64,000 nt of DNA from Chloroflexota bacterium (lineage in GTDB: Bacteria > Chloroflexota > Anaerolineae > JAAEKA01), in the NCBI GenBank assembly GCA_034717495.1, contig JAYELL010000057.1, forward strand, positions 98,238 to 162,237, in the 5' to 3' direction. Within the stretch, counting starts at the first letter, position 1. Each line of letters starts with the position of its first letter. The translations under genes and the position numbers were made by a program. The notes under the pieces were generated by a model. It ran no database searches. It saw only the letters and a program-made list of their open reading frames with translations, and was not told where the DNA came from. Below are positions 1 to 9,118 of the stretch, in pieces.

Positions 1-2
1 GC

Positions 3-1526
3 ATGTCGCGCAAACTGATCATCGTTTTGCTGACTATTGGCATCATCGCTGTTGCGATCGGTGGTTATTATTACTACAACGAAGTCTACGTGGTTGCCCA
101 GGAGCCGGAGGAGCCGCCGATTCAGACCGCGACGGTCCGGCAGGGTGAACTGGTTGTCTCTGCCACGGGTGCCGGCACGGTGATTCCCGTCACCGAAACC
201 AATCTCGGTTTCCGCTCTGGTGGCATTCTCTCGGAACTGCTCGTTCAGGTGGGAGACCAGGTGAAGGCAGGCGATATCCTGGCCCGGGTCGACGACACCG
301 AGTCGCAACTGCAAGTGGAACAGGCCGGGATCAACCTGCGTACTGCCGAGTTGCAACTGGAAAAACTGCTGGAAGACCCCGGAACCGCTGATCTGGCTTC
401 CGCCCAGTCCAGCCTGGTATCTGCGTTGGCTGATCAGGAGTCCCTCCTGACGCCCGCGACCAATGAAGAACTGGCGGCGGCCCAACAGAATCTGCTTAGC
501 GCCCAACAAACCCTGAATGATCTGTTGTCCGGTCCGGCCGATGATGATATGGCCGGCGCCCGGGCTGAGCTGGCTCTGGCTGAAATCGCCGTTCAGCAGG
601 CGCAGTCTGATTACGATAAGGTTGCCTGGCGTTCGGATATTGGGCAGTTGCAGCAATCCGTTGCCTTGCAGGAGGCCACCATCGCTTTTGACAAGGCCAA
701 ATCCAACTATGACGCCCAGGCGGCCGGGGCCAGCGCTGACCAGATTTCGTCTTCGCGGGCGCAGGTGTCCCAGGCTCAAGCTACCCTGGATGCTCTGCAG
801 GAAGGGCCTACCGGGCAACAGCTGGCCGCCGCGCAGGCCAAGGTTGATCTGGCCCAGGCCCAGCTCGACTCGCTGATGGAGGGTACCGGCGTTCTCGACA
901 TCGAGCTGGCTCAACTGAGCGTGGATCAAGCGCAGAAGAATCTGGATTCTGCTGACAACACATTGGCCGATACAGAGCTTATCGCACCCTTTGAAGGCGT
1001 TGTCACCAGCCTGGACTCGCAAGTTGGCGAAAATGTCGGAAGCAGTGCCTTCATTCACCTGGCCGATCTTGGGCAGCCTCTGCTGGAGATATTCCTGGAC
1101 GAGACAGACCTGGACAAGGTGGCAACCGGCTTCGAGGTCGACGTGGTGTTTGACGCTTTCCCGGATGACACGTTTGTCGGCACCGTGGTTCAGGTGGATC
1201 CATCGCTGGCAACGGAGAGTGGCACCACCGTGGTGCGGGCGCTGGTACGCCTCGATGAAGCCTCCTTTGCCAAACCCCTGGTTCTGCCCATTGGCCTGAA
1301 TGCAACCGTGGAGGTCATCGGTGGCCGAGCCAATAATGCCATGTTGGTGCCCGTCGAAGCGCTGCGGGAGATTACCCCTGGTCAGTTTGCGGTTTTCGTC
1401 ATGGAAAATGGTGAGCCGAAACTGCAGATGGTAGAGGTGGGACTGATGGATTTCACCTTCGCTGAGATCGTTTCCGGTCTCGAGCGGGGCGATGTGGTCT
1501 CCACCGGGATCATACGGACGCAGTAG
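3..1526 (+). CDS. HlyD/MacA-family periplasmic adaptor (membrane fusion protein)
   Basis: Adaptor subunit of an ABC-type efflux or secretion system, anchored in the membrane and linking the transporter to the outside. Residues 5-25 form one N-terminal membrane anchor. A lipoyl/barrel half follows at about 50-95 (GGILSELLVQVGDQVKAGDIL). A long Ala/Gln/Leu-rich coiled-coil hairpin spans about 100-315, and the second lipoyl half plus beta-barrel follows at about 320-410 (LIAPFEGVVTSLDSQVGENV). The coiled coil is longer than in simple MacA proteins. The ATG lies two bases from the window edge, so its ribosome binding site is not visible, but MSRKLIIVLL is a natural membrane-protein start. It is followed 20 bp later by the MacB-like ATPase and permease, so the three form one operon. 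Substrate unknown: antibiotics, lipids and peptides are all possible for this family. Confidence 0.88.
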   Translation: MSRKLIIVLLTIGIIAVAIGGYYYYNEVYVVAQEPEEPPIQTATVRQGELVVSATGAGTVIPVTETNLGFRSGGILSELLVQVGDQVKAGDILARVDDTESQLQVEQAGINLRTAELQLEKLLEDPGTADLASAQSSLVSALADQESLLTPATNEELAAAQQNLLSAQQTLNDLLSGPADDDMAGARAELALAEIAVQQAQSDYDKVAWRSDIGQLQQSVALQEATIAFDKAKSNYDAQAAGASADQISSSRAQVSQAQATLDALQEGPTGQQLAAAQAKVDLAQAQLDSLMEGTGVLDIELAQLSVDQAQKNLDSADNTLADTELIAPFEGVVTSLDSQVGENVGSSAFIHLADLGQPLLEIFLDETDLDKVATGFEVDVVFDAFPDDTFVGTVVQVDPSLATESGTTVVRALVRLDEASFAKPLVLPIGLNATVEVIGGRANNAMLVPVEALREITPGQFAVFVMENGEPKLQMVEVGLMDFTFAEIVSGLERGDVVSTGIIRTQ

Positions 1527-1546
1527 CTGCCAAAAAAGATAACACT

Positions 1547-2259
1547 ATGACACAGTCTTTTCCCATTATCGAAGCAAAAAACCTGCACAAAATCTACACC
1601 ATGGGCGACATCGAGGTAAGAGCCCTGAACGGGGTCGATCTACACATTGATCCGGGCGAATTTGTGGCCGTCATGGGACCATCGGGATCGGGCAAGAGTA
1701 CCCTGATGAACATTCTGGGTTGTCTGGATCGCCCCACCGAAGGGGACTATGTGCTCGACGGTGTAGACGTCAGCCATCTCGACAAGGTGCAGCTTGCTCA
1801 CATTCGCGGCAGCAAAATTGGTTTCATTTTTCAATCGTTTAACCTGCTGTCCCGCACCAGCGCACTGCGCAATGTGATGTTGCCTCTTGTCTACCGCCGC
1901 AACGGCAAGCTTTCACCTGCAGAACGGGAAGAGAAAGCTGTTGCCGCATTGGAAGCAGTCGGTTTGGCGGATCGTATGCACCATGATCCCAATGAGCTTT
2001 CGGGCGGCCAACGACAACGTGTTGCCATTGCTCGTGCCCTGGTGAATGATCCTGCATTGCTCATGGCCGATGAACCCACAGGAAACCTGGATACCAGGAC
2101 GGGTGAAGAGATAATGACCATTTTACACCAATTGCATGGTCTGGGTCGCACCATTGTGATGGTCACCCACGAACAGTACGTTGCCGAGCAGACGGAGCGC
2201 TCCATCGTCCTGGTGGATGGACAGGTTTCTCCCGATGGCCGGATGCCGGGAGATGCGCG

Positions 2260-2263
<4 letters not shown>
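1547..2263 (+). CDS. MacB/LolD-type ABC transporter ATP-binding protein
   Basis: Cytoplasmic ATPase energising the adjacent MacB-type permease. Visible motifs: Walker A GPSGSGKST (residues 44-52), Q-loop near FIFQSFNLL (94-101), signature LSGGQ (151-155), Walker B LLMADE (171-176) followed by PTGNLD, and the H-loop histidine at 208. The length of 238 residues is normal for this subfamily, and the MADEPTGNLD D-loop is typical of LolD/MacB/FtsE-like ATPases. It overlaps the permease gene by 4 bp (ATGA), indicating translational coupling. Confidence 0.95.
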
Positions 2264-3570
<1,307 letters not shown>

Positions 3571-3572
3571 TG

Positions 3573-3621
3573 ATCAATCGTCAACGGTTGACCATTGACT
3601 ATCGACAATCAACAATTGAGA
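3573..3621. repeat. tandem heptamer array (7 units)
   Basis: Seven consecutive 7-bp units: ATCAATC, GTCAACG, GTTGACC, ATTGACT, ATCGACA, ATCAACA, ATTGAGA. Units two and three together make the 13-bp palindrome GTCAAC-G-GTTGAC (3580-3592). The array fills most of the gap between the permease stop and the next ribosome binding site. Confidence 0.6.
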
Positions 3622-3641
3622 ATTTAATTGGAGTACAAAAT

Positions 3642-4610
3642 ATGATGAAACGAACTACGATATTATCCCTTATGCTGGTAGCCATGCTGGCGCTGGCTGC
3701 CTGCGGTGCAGGTGGCCCGGAGGAAAGTTCAGGCGAGACGACGTCGGCGGCTGCACCGGCACCTGCTGCCAATGTTGAGAGCGACAAGGTCCGCTTAAAC
3801 GAAGATCACGCCGACGCCTTGCCCGTTTCTCTCCAGTTGGCCCTGGGCTCGGTGGAACTGGGAGATGGCGATCTGGCAATCGATGAATCTGTAGCCGGCG
3901 AGATACTGCCCCTCTGGCAGGCCTATCAGGGCTTGAGCACCAGCGATTCTGCGGCCAAGGCCGAACTTTCAGCGGTTCTCAACCAGATTCAGGACACAAT
4001 GGGACCTGAGCAGATCGAGGCAATCGTCGCCATGGCGCTGACGTCGGAGGATGTAACGGCCTTTACGGAGGAACGCGGCGGCGCATTCGGGCGCGGCGGT
4101 TTTGGCGGTGGCGAAGGTGCAGAAGGCGGCTTGCCAGGCGGTGGGCCTGGCGGCGGTGGTTTGCCGGGTGGCAGACCGGGCGGCGGTGATTTCTTTGGAC
4201 AGAGTCCTGAAGCTCGTCAGACAGCCATTGCCGAACGGTTTGGCAGCGGTGTGGACCCCATGGTGGCCTTCGGTGAGCGCATGCTGATCAACACGTTGAT
4301 TCGGGAACTGCAGGTCAAGACTGGTGAGCTCGACGAGGCTGATCTTCAGGTTGCGCCCGATCGTTTCGGCCCGGCCCGCTTTATGGATATCATCAGTGAG
4401 GCCAGTGGCATCGCCCTGGAGGCCTTGCAAGAGCAAACAACTGAGGGTGCGACGCTGGCGGAGATCATCTCTGCTAACGGTGGCGACATGGCAGCGGCCG
4501 AAGCGGCCCTGACAGAATTCTTTGGCCAGTCTGGCAACATGGAGCCAGAGGTCATCGAGCAGCGAGTATCCGATCTTCTGTACGGAACGGAGGGAACTGG
4601 TTCCCCGTAG
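3642..4610 (+). CDS. Gly-rich lipoprotein of unknown function
   Basis: Not recognised beyond its being a lipoprotein. The open frame extends upstream to 3570, but that stretch is the heptamer repeat. The start at 3642 has a GGAG ribosome binding site (3630-3633, 8 nt spacing) and gives a good signal peptide ending in LALAAC, a lipobox. The mature protein begins with a low-complexity Gly/Glu/Ser/Ala linker, has two mainly helical acidic segments, and carries a central Gly-rich stretch (GGLPGGGPGGGGLPGGRPGG). The helical parts around it (RQTAIAERFGSGVDPM, FGPARFMDIISEASGIALEA) look like a small repeated fold. Its position right after the MacB-type genes and before a terminator suggests it is co-transcribed with the exporter. 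Confidence 0.7.
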   Translation: MMKRTTILSLMLVAMLALAACGAGGPEESSGETTSAAAPAPAANVESDKVRLNEDHADALPVSLQLALGSVELGDGDLAIDESVAGEILPLWQAYQGLSTSDSAAKAELSAVLNQIQDTMGPEQIEAIVAMALTSEDVTAFTEERGGAFGRGGFGGGEGAEGGLPGGGPGGGGLPGGRPGGGDFFGQSPEARQTAIAERFGSGVDPMVAFGERMLINTLIRELQVKTGELDEADLQVAPDRFGPARFMDIISEASGIALEALQEQTTEGATLAEIISANGGDMAAAEAALTEFFGQSGNMEPEVIEQRVSDLLYGTEGTGSP

Positions 4611-4640
4611 GATCGACGACGGTCACCATTCCCAAGAATC

Positions 4641-4674
4641 AAACAAGTCCGCCCGCGAGGGTGGACTTGTTTTC
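4641..4674 (+). terminator. intrinsic terminator of the export operon
   Basis: AACAAGTCC and GGACTTGTT form a perfect 9-bp stem (4642-4650 with 4662-4670) that can continue inward with GCCC/GGGT, followed by TTTTCTT on the + strand. It sits 30 bp after the lipoprotein stop and between convergent genes, so it may also serve the helicase gene on the other strand. Confidence 0.85.
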
Positions 4675-4712
4675 TTGAACATTCGTTTCTATTGAACGAG
4701 CCGATTTTCCAA

Positions 4713-6380
4713 CTACGCCCGTTCGATGTCCAGGGAATACCTGCCGAACCGGTAGGCGCCGCTCTTGGCCAGGACCTGCTCCACCAGTTTCTCTGGCACG
4801 TCGACCAGCGTATGGTGGTCCTGTATGCTGATCTTGCCCAGGGTGTGGCCGGGGATATCTGCGAAATGGGCCAGTGTGCCAACCACATGGTTGACCCGCA
4901 GGCCATCCGAGCGGCCCTTGCTGAGTGTCAACCGTACCATGCCCTGTTCATGAGACCCTTTGCGATGGGATCCATTGTTGGTCGACCCATTGCGTCGGCC
5001 TCGGTCCTTTGACCTGCCTGCACGGTTGTCAGCACGCCATGACTGCTTTGGTTGTTTTTTCCGGGCCTGGCCGATAGGGGCGATAGGACGTTGCTTTTCC
5101 TCGCCGCGAGCCATTTTCAACGCGACGGCGGCGATGTCGATAGGATCAACTCCCTGGGCTGCCAGTTCGGTCACGATTTCACGCTCCCGGCGGCAGCGGT
5201 CTCGCCGAAGCCAGACCTGAATGCTCTCTATCAAAGCCTTTTCCCGGTGTTTCTGAATCTCCTCGATCGTCGGTAACTCGGCGCGGGCGATTTTCTGCCG
5301 GGTGTATCTTTCGGTTCTTCCCATGCGCCACAGTTCGCTCGGGGTGACCAGTGAAAGGGCAACACCCGATTTTCCAGCCCGGCCTGTGCGCCCGATCCGA
5401 TGGACATAGATCTCGGGATCTGGCGGGAAATCAAAGTTGAACACGTGGGAAATGTCGTCGATGTCCAGCCCGCGGGCGGCCACATCGGTTGCGACCAATA
5501 CCTTGATCTGCTTGCGGCGGAAGCGGTTCAGGACTCGTTCCCGGGCATCCTGGCTCATGTCGCCGTTCAGTGCTTCGGCCGGGAAACCCCGAATCGTAAG
5601 CTCGTTGGCCAGCGTGCCGGTACGGGCCCGCGTGCGGCAGAAAATCAAGGCGCTTTCGACCGGTTCGATCTCGAAAACTCGAGTCAGTGCAGCCGTCTTG
5701 TCTCGTTCGTTGACCAGGTAATGGCGCTGATCGACGGTGTCCACCGTGCGTTGCTGGCGCTCAATGCTGATGACCTGTGGGTCGGTCATGTAGCGATTTG
5801 CCAGGTGACGAATCGCCGCCGGCATGGTCGCCGAGAAGAGGGCTGTTTGCCGGATTGGCGGTGTCGCGCTGAGGATTTCCTCGATGTCCTCGATGAAACC
5901 CATGCTGAGCATCTCGTCGGCCTCGTCCAGGACGACCGTCTTGACCTGGCTCAAGTCAAGTACACCCTTGTTGATCAGGTCCAGCAGGCGCCCGGGGGTG
6001 CCTACGACAATGTCCACTCCCTTTCTAAGACGACTGATTTGCCTGCCATAGGGCTGGCCGCCGTAAACCGGCAGCACGCCTACACCTTGCTGGCGTCCAT
6101 AGCCATGCATCGCTTTGGCCACTTGCATGGCCAATTCGCGTGTTGGCGCCAACACGAGGCACTGCACGCTGTTTCCGTTTGGCGAAAGATTGTTGAGAAT
6201 GGGTAATGCAAAAGCGGCGGTTTTGCCGGTACCCGTTTGGGCCTGGCCGATGATATCCTGGCCGGCCAGCATGACGGGAATCACGGCCGCCTGGATGGGA
6301 GTCGGGGAAGTGTAGCCCAACTCAGATACTGTCTGCACCAGCTGTGGATGCAGGTTCAACGCGTGAAATTCGTTTGTCAC
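4713..6380 (-). CDS. DEAD-box RNA helicase with C-terminal DbpA-type RNA-binding domain
   Basis: ATP-dependent RNA helicase of the DeaD/CsdA/DbpA group, expected to act in ribosome assembly or mRNA remodelling. Motifs in order: Q-motif (PTPIQ, 26-30), motif I AQTGTGKT (47-54), PTREL (79-83), TPGR (128-131), DEAD (152-155), SAT (183-185), ARGLD (302-306), HRIGRTGR (327-334). A basic, Lys/Arg-rich linker (about 430-480) leads to a C-terminal domain of about 70 residues matching the DbpA RNA-binding fold, which suggests binding to structured rRNA. The start is GTG at 6380, with TAGGAG shortly upstream. The 5' leader carries a terminator-like hairpin described separately. The gene stands alone. 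Confidence 0.95.
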   Translation of the reverse strand: MTNEFHALNLHPQLVQTVSELGYTSPTPIQAAVIPVMLAGQDIIGQAQTGTGKTAAFALPILNNLSPNGNSVQCLVLAPTRELAMQVAKAMHGYGRQQGVGVLPVYGGQPYGRQISRLRKGVDIVVGTPGRLLDLINKGVLDLSQVKTVVLDEADEMLSMGFIEDIEEILSATPPIRQTALFSATMPAAIRHLANRYMTDPQVISIERQQRTVDTVDQRHYLVNERDKTAALTRVFEIEPVESALIFCRTRARTGTLANELTIRGFPAEALNGDMSQDARERVLNRFRRKQIKVLVATDVAARGLDIDDISHVFNFDFPPDPEIYVHRIGRTGRAGKSGVALSLVTPSELWRMGRTERYTRQKIARAELPTIEEIQKHREKALIESIQVWLRRDRCRREREIVTELAAQGVDPIDIAAVALKMARGEEKQRPIAPIGQARKKQPKQSWRADNRAGRSKDRGRRNGSTNNGSHRKGSHEQGMVRLTLSKGRSDGLRVNHVVGTLAHFADIPGHTLGKISIQDHHTLVDVPEKLVEQVLAKSGAYRFGRYSLDIERA

Positions 6381-6500
6381 AATCTACTCCTACTTGTGTT
6401 TTTTTGTCAATCCCCTGAGTCGGATAACCCTCGCGGGTTGTCTCCCTGTTGTCTGTCAACAGCCGACCCATCCCACAAGCAAGAGCCTTCTGTCTGCAAC

Positions 6501-6528
6501 AAAAACGCCCGACCAAACTGAGGCGGGC
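6501..6528 (-). terminator. terminator-like hairpin in the helicase leader
   Basis: On the minus strand GCCCGCC, a 7-nt loop, GGTCGGGC and then GTTTTTGTT form an intrinsic-terminator shape (five GC pairs, one mismatch, one more pair). It ends about 120 nt upstream of the helicase GTG. It is either the end of an upstream minus-strand transcript or an attenuator inside the helicase leader. No minus-strand gene is seen upstream, which favours the leader reading. Confidence 0.5.
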
Positions 6529-7033
6529 AACCATCCGGAGCATTGAAATCTAGATATCGTTACCGTTGTTGACCCCGAAGGATCATTCCAGGGCGGGATA
6601 GTATCACGCTTTCGCGAAATGGGCGAATCTGGGACTCGATCGAACTCGGGGATGGCGTGGCAGGGTATCAGAGTATCGGAGTGCCAGAGTCTCAGAGGAA
6701 CGCACCTGTGCCTTGTCACCGTGAGCCAGCCGAGCCGTTTGCGAGATCGCCGTGGCAGTCTCTCACTGTGGGCGTAACGACGGTGTTTGCCGCCCAGATC
6801 TTGTACGAGATTGCTTCGGCCATTCGACCTTTCCGGAACCGGACACCGCAACGGCATTGCATTCAAGAGATCGTGGTAGCTCGTTCCCTCTGGAGCTTCA
6901 ATGAGTTCCGTCCCTTGGACAGGCCAAAGTGGCAACCGTTTCCAGAGGCACCCCGGTCTGCGTATAATGGTGTTGAACTTTGGACATTTTCCGGCTCACC
7001 GGTAGGCGAAAGTTGCTGCGACCCATTAGAGTA
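6529..7033. other. intergenic region without a convincing gene
   Basis: Divergent spacer between the helicase and the dehydratase gene. Short open frames on both strands lack ribosome binding sites and protein-like composition. It holds a perfect palindrome TTTCGCGAAA (6610-6619), a minus-strand TACTAT (6598-6603) without a recognisable -35, and the octamer array listed next. Confidence 0.5.
6666..6697. repeat. four-unit octamer array
   Basis: Four adjacent 8-bp units, TATCAGAG, TATCGGAG, TGCCAGAG and TCTCAGAG, consensus TvTCAGAG. Intergenic, function unknown. Confidence 0.6.
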
Positions 7034-7047
7034 CAGGGAGATAGGCA

Positions 7048-8220
7048 ATGCGAATAACCAGGGTGACGCCCATGGTGCTGGGCACCAACTGGCGCAATCT
7101 TACCTTTGTCAAGGTGGAAACCGATGAAGGCATCGCCGGCTATGCGGATGCCCGCGTGATCAACAAGGATCGCACCATGCAGGGCTACCTGGCGGAAGCA
7201 GTTCCCCGTTACGTTATCGGCCACGATCCCTTTGATATCGAGTTGCTGGTGCAACGCATGTATCGGGAGGACTACGGCCGCGCCGGCGAGGTCACCATGA
7301 CCGGCATCGCCCTGATCGAACTGGCCTGTTGGGACATCATGGGCAAGGCGCTGGGCCAGCCGGTCTACCGGCTGCTGGGGGGCGCAGTACGGGACAGGAT
7401 CAAGGCCTACGCCAATGGCTGGTATCGGGTGGAGCGCACGCCCCAGGCCTTTCATGATGCGGCCAAACGGGCAGTTGCCAGGGGATATAGAGCGCTGAAG
7501 TTCGATCCATTTGGCGCCAATTTCTTTGAGTTCGCCCGCAGCGAAAAACTCGAATCGGTAGCGCTGGTGGAGGCGGTCCGCGATGCCGTCGGCCCAGACG
7601 TGGAACTGCTGATCGAGATGCATGGGCGTTTCACCCCCAGCGGGGCAGTCGATATCGCAGGGGAACTCAAACCGTTTGACCCCGGTTGGTACGAGGAACC
7701 GATCCCGCCGGAGAACCTCAAGGCGCTCAAAAAGTTCTCCGATGCCGTGGCTCCCCTGGGCGTTCCGGTGGCAACGGGCGAGCGGATTCACACCCTGCAT
7801 GAGTATCGTGAGCTCTTTGAGCTGCAGGCGGCTGATATCATCCAGGCCGACATGACTCACTTCGGTGGCTTGCTCAACCTTCGCAAGGTCGCGGCCTGGG
7901 CCGACATCTACTATGTGCTGGTGGCGCCTCACAACGTGGCCGGGCCTGTAGCCACGGCTGCTGCCCTGCACTTCGCAGCCTGCACCACCAATTTCATGAT
8001 CCAGGAGAACTTCAACGATTTCGACGCGCCCTGTGTGAACCAGTCGGCGTCGGGAGTGCCGCCGGTGGTCGACGGCTATTTCTCCCTGCCCGACGGACCA
8101 GGCTTTGGTGTGACAGTGCACGAAGATGTGATAGCCGCACACCCGGCGCAAAACCTGCATTTCAGTCTCTACGAAGAGGATTGGCACCATCGGGATGTGA
8201 TGAGCGAGGAGTTGCCATGA
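7048..8220 (+). CDS. mandelate racemase/muconate lactonizing enzyme family dehydratase (galactonate dehydratase-like)
   Basis: Enolase-superfamily enzyme, probably a sugar-acid dehydratase. The N-terminal capping domain (1-115) is followed by a TIM barrel. Expected residues are present: K151 (ALKFDPFG), first metal ligand E190 followed by H192 (IEMHG), second ligand E216 (WYEEP), third ligand E245 (ATGER), D268 (QADMTH) and catalytic H295 (APHNVAGP). A His two residues after the first ligand and a late APHN histidine match the galactonate/gluconate dehydratase subgroup, although that subgroup usually has Asp rather than Glu at the first ligand. AGGGAG precedes the ATG. It stands alone, with no sugar transporter next to it, so the substrate is open. 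Confidence 0.9.
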   Translation: MRITRVTPMVLGTNWRNLTFVKVETDEGIAGYADARVINKDRTMQGYLAEAVPRYVIGHDPFDIELLVQRMYREDYGRAGEVTMTGIALIELACWDIMGKALGQPVYRLLGGAVRDRIKAYANGWYRVERTPQAFHDAAKRAVARGYRALKFDPFGANFFEFARSEKLESVALVEAVRDAVGPDVELLIEMHGRFTPSGAVDIAGELKPFDPGWYEEPIPPENLKALKKFSDAVAPLGVPVATGERIHTLHEYRELFELQAADIIQADMTHFGGLLNLRKVAAWADIYYVLVAPHNVAGPVATAAALHFAACTTNFMIQENFNDFDAPCVNQSASGVPPVVDGYFSLPDGPGFGVTVHEDVIAAHPAQNLHFSLYEEDWHHRDVMSEELP

Positions 8221-8242
8221 TTTTGCTGCGGCAGGTGCCCAC

Positions 8243-8956
8243 ATGCGTTTCCTGTTTTTGATACTTGCTCCTGCGGTGGTGCTGCTCTTTGTCGCATCAG
8301 TACTTGTGGGGCTGCCACTGCCCGCACCATTTCCCGACGCGGGCAGCCAGGATCGAAACCTCCTGGCTGCCGTGGCCGTCGGGGTACTTGGTATCGCCTA
8401 TCTCGTTTGGCTGACGGTGTATGCTGTGGTTTCCTTTCGCCAGGCAGGCCAGGCACTGGATCCCGCGTTGACTTCCCGGGGGTTGACGGCCCAGTCTCAC
8501 CTGGGATTCGGCCGGAAGTATCACGGGCGGATCCGCGATCGCCAGGTTGCCATGAGCTATTTTCCGGCCAGGGGATTGCGGCGGGCGCTTCTGGATATGG
8601 CTGCGACAGCATCCATCCAGGGGAGAGCTGCAATTGGTGAGCGAAGGCCGCTGCTGGACTGCGCTAACTGTCCGCCAGTGCCGATCGAAGGGGGAGATAT
8701 GGGCGAGCTACAGGTTTTCTCCGAGGACCCTGCGTGGATACAGCGGTTTCTGGCGGAGCAGGAGCATCGACAGGAGATTCTGCGATTGTTAGGCGATCAA
8801 CAGGGTGCGGGATTTAGAGAGTTGTACCTGCAGCCTGGCAGGATCTGGCTGCGCGGCCATCCCACACCTCAGGTCACTGCAAGCCAGGTGACTCAGTGGC
8901 TGGACGATCTGCTGGCGCTGGCGGAGTTGTTGGAGCGACAGAGCGGCAGAAACTGA
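8243..8956 (+). CDS. small membrane-anchored protein of unknown function
   Basis: Not recognised. Two hydrophobic helices lie at about 2-24 and 40-62, followed by a cytoplasmic domain of about 170 residues. That domain has a CANCPP pair of cysteines (about 140-145) and an amphipathic C-terminal helix rich in Leu/Glu. The gene starts 22 bp after the dehydratase stop and may be co-transcribed with it, but its content gives no link to sugar metabolism. A strong terminator follows. Confidence 0.65.
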   Translation: MRFLFLILAPAVVLLFVASVLVGLPLPAPFPDAGSQDRNLLAAVAVGVLGIAYLVWLTVYAVVSFRQAGQALDPALTSRGLTAQSHLGFGRKYHGRIRDRQVAMSYFPARGLRRALLDMAATASIQGRAAIGERRPLLDCANCPPVPIEGGDMGELQVFSEDPAWIQRFLAEQEHRQEILRLLGDQQGAGFRELYLQPGRIWLRGHPTPQVTASQVTQWLDDLLALAELLERQSGRN

Positions 8957-8981
8957 ATGCTGCCAGTCACATCTGCAAGTG

Positions 8982-9011
8982 ACCCCAGGCACTGTCGCCC
9001 GGGGTTTCTTT
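8982..9011 (+). terminator. intrinsic terminator
   Basis: ACCCC-a-GGC, loop ACTGTC, GCC-c-GGGGT: an 8-pair stem with one mismatch, followed by TTCTTTCTGTT. It closes the transcript ending at 8956. Confidence 0.8.
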
Positions 9012-9034
9012 CTGTTAGGCTCAAGGCATCTCAT

Positions 9035-9063
9035 TTGAATTCACCTTAACCTTCGGGTATGAT
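9035..9063 (+). promoter_or_regulatory. sigma70-type promoter for the two-component operon
   Basis: TTGAAT (9035-9040), exactly 17 bp, then TATGAT (9058-9063). Transcription would begin near 9070, so the upstream in-frame ATG at 9059 lies inside the -10 element and cannot be the translation start. Confidence 0.75.
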
Positions 9064-9118
9064 ATGGAGCAATGCAAGAGAGATCGTGTTCGATACACTT
9101 ACACACAGGTTGAGCCTG

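Noticed and set aside
6657..7127. Open frame of 156 codons running into the dehydratase gene
   Set aside because: Starts inside the octamer repeat, no ribosome binding site, composition unlike a protein, and it overlaps the start of a well-supported gene.
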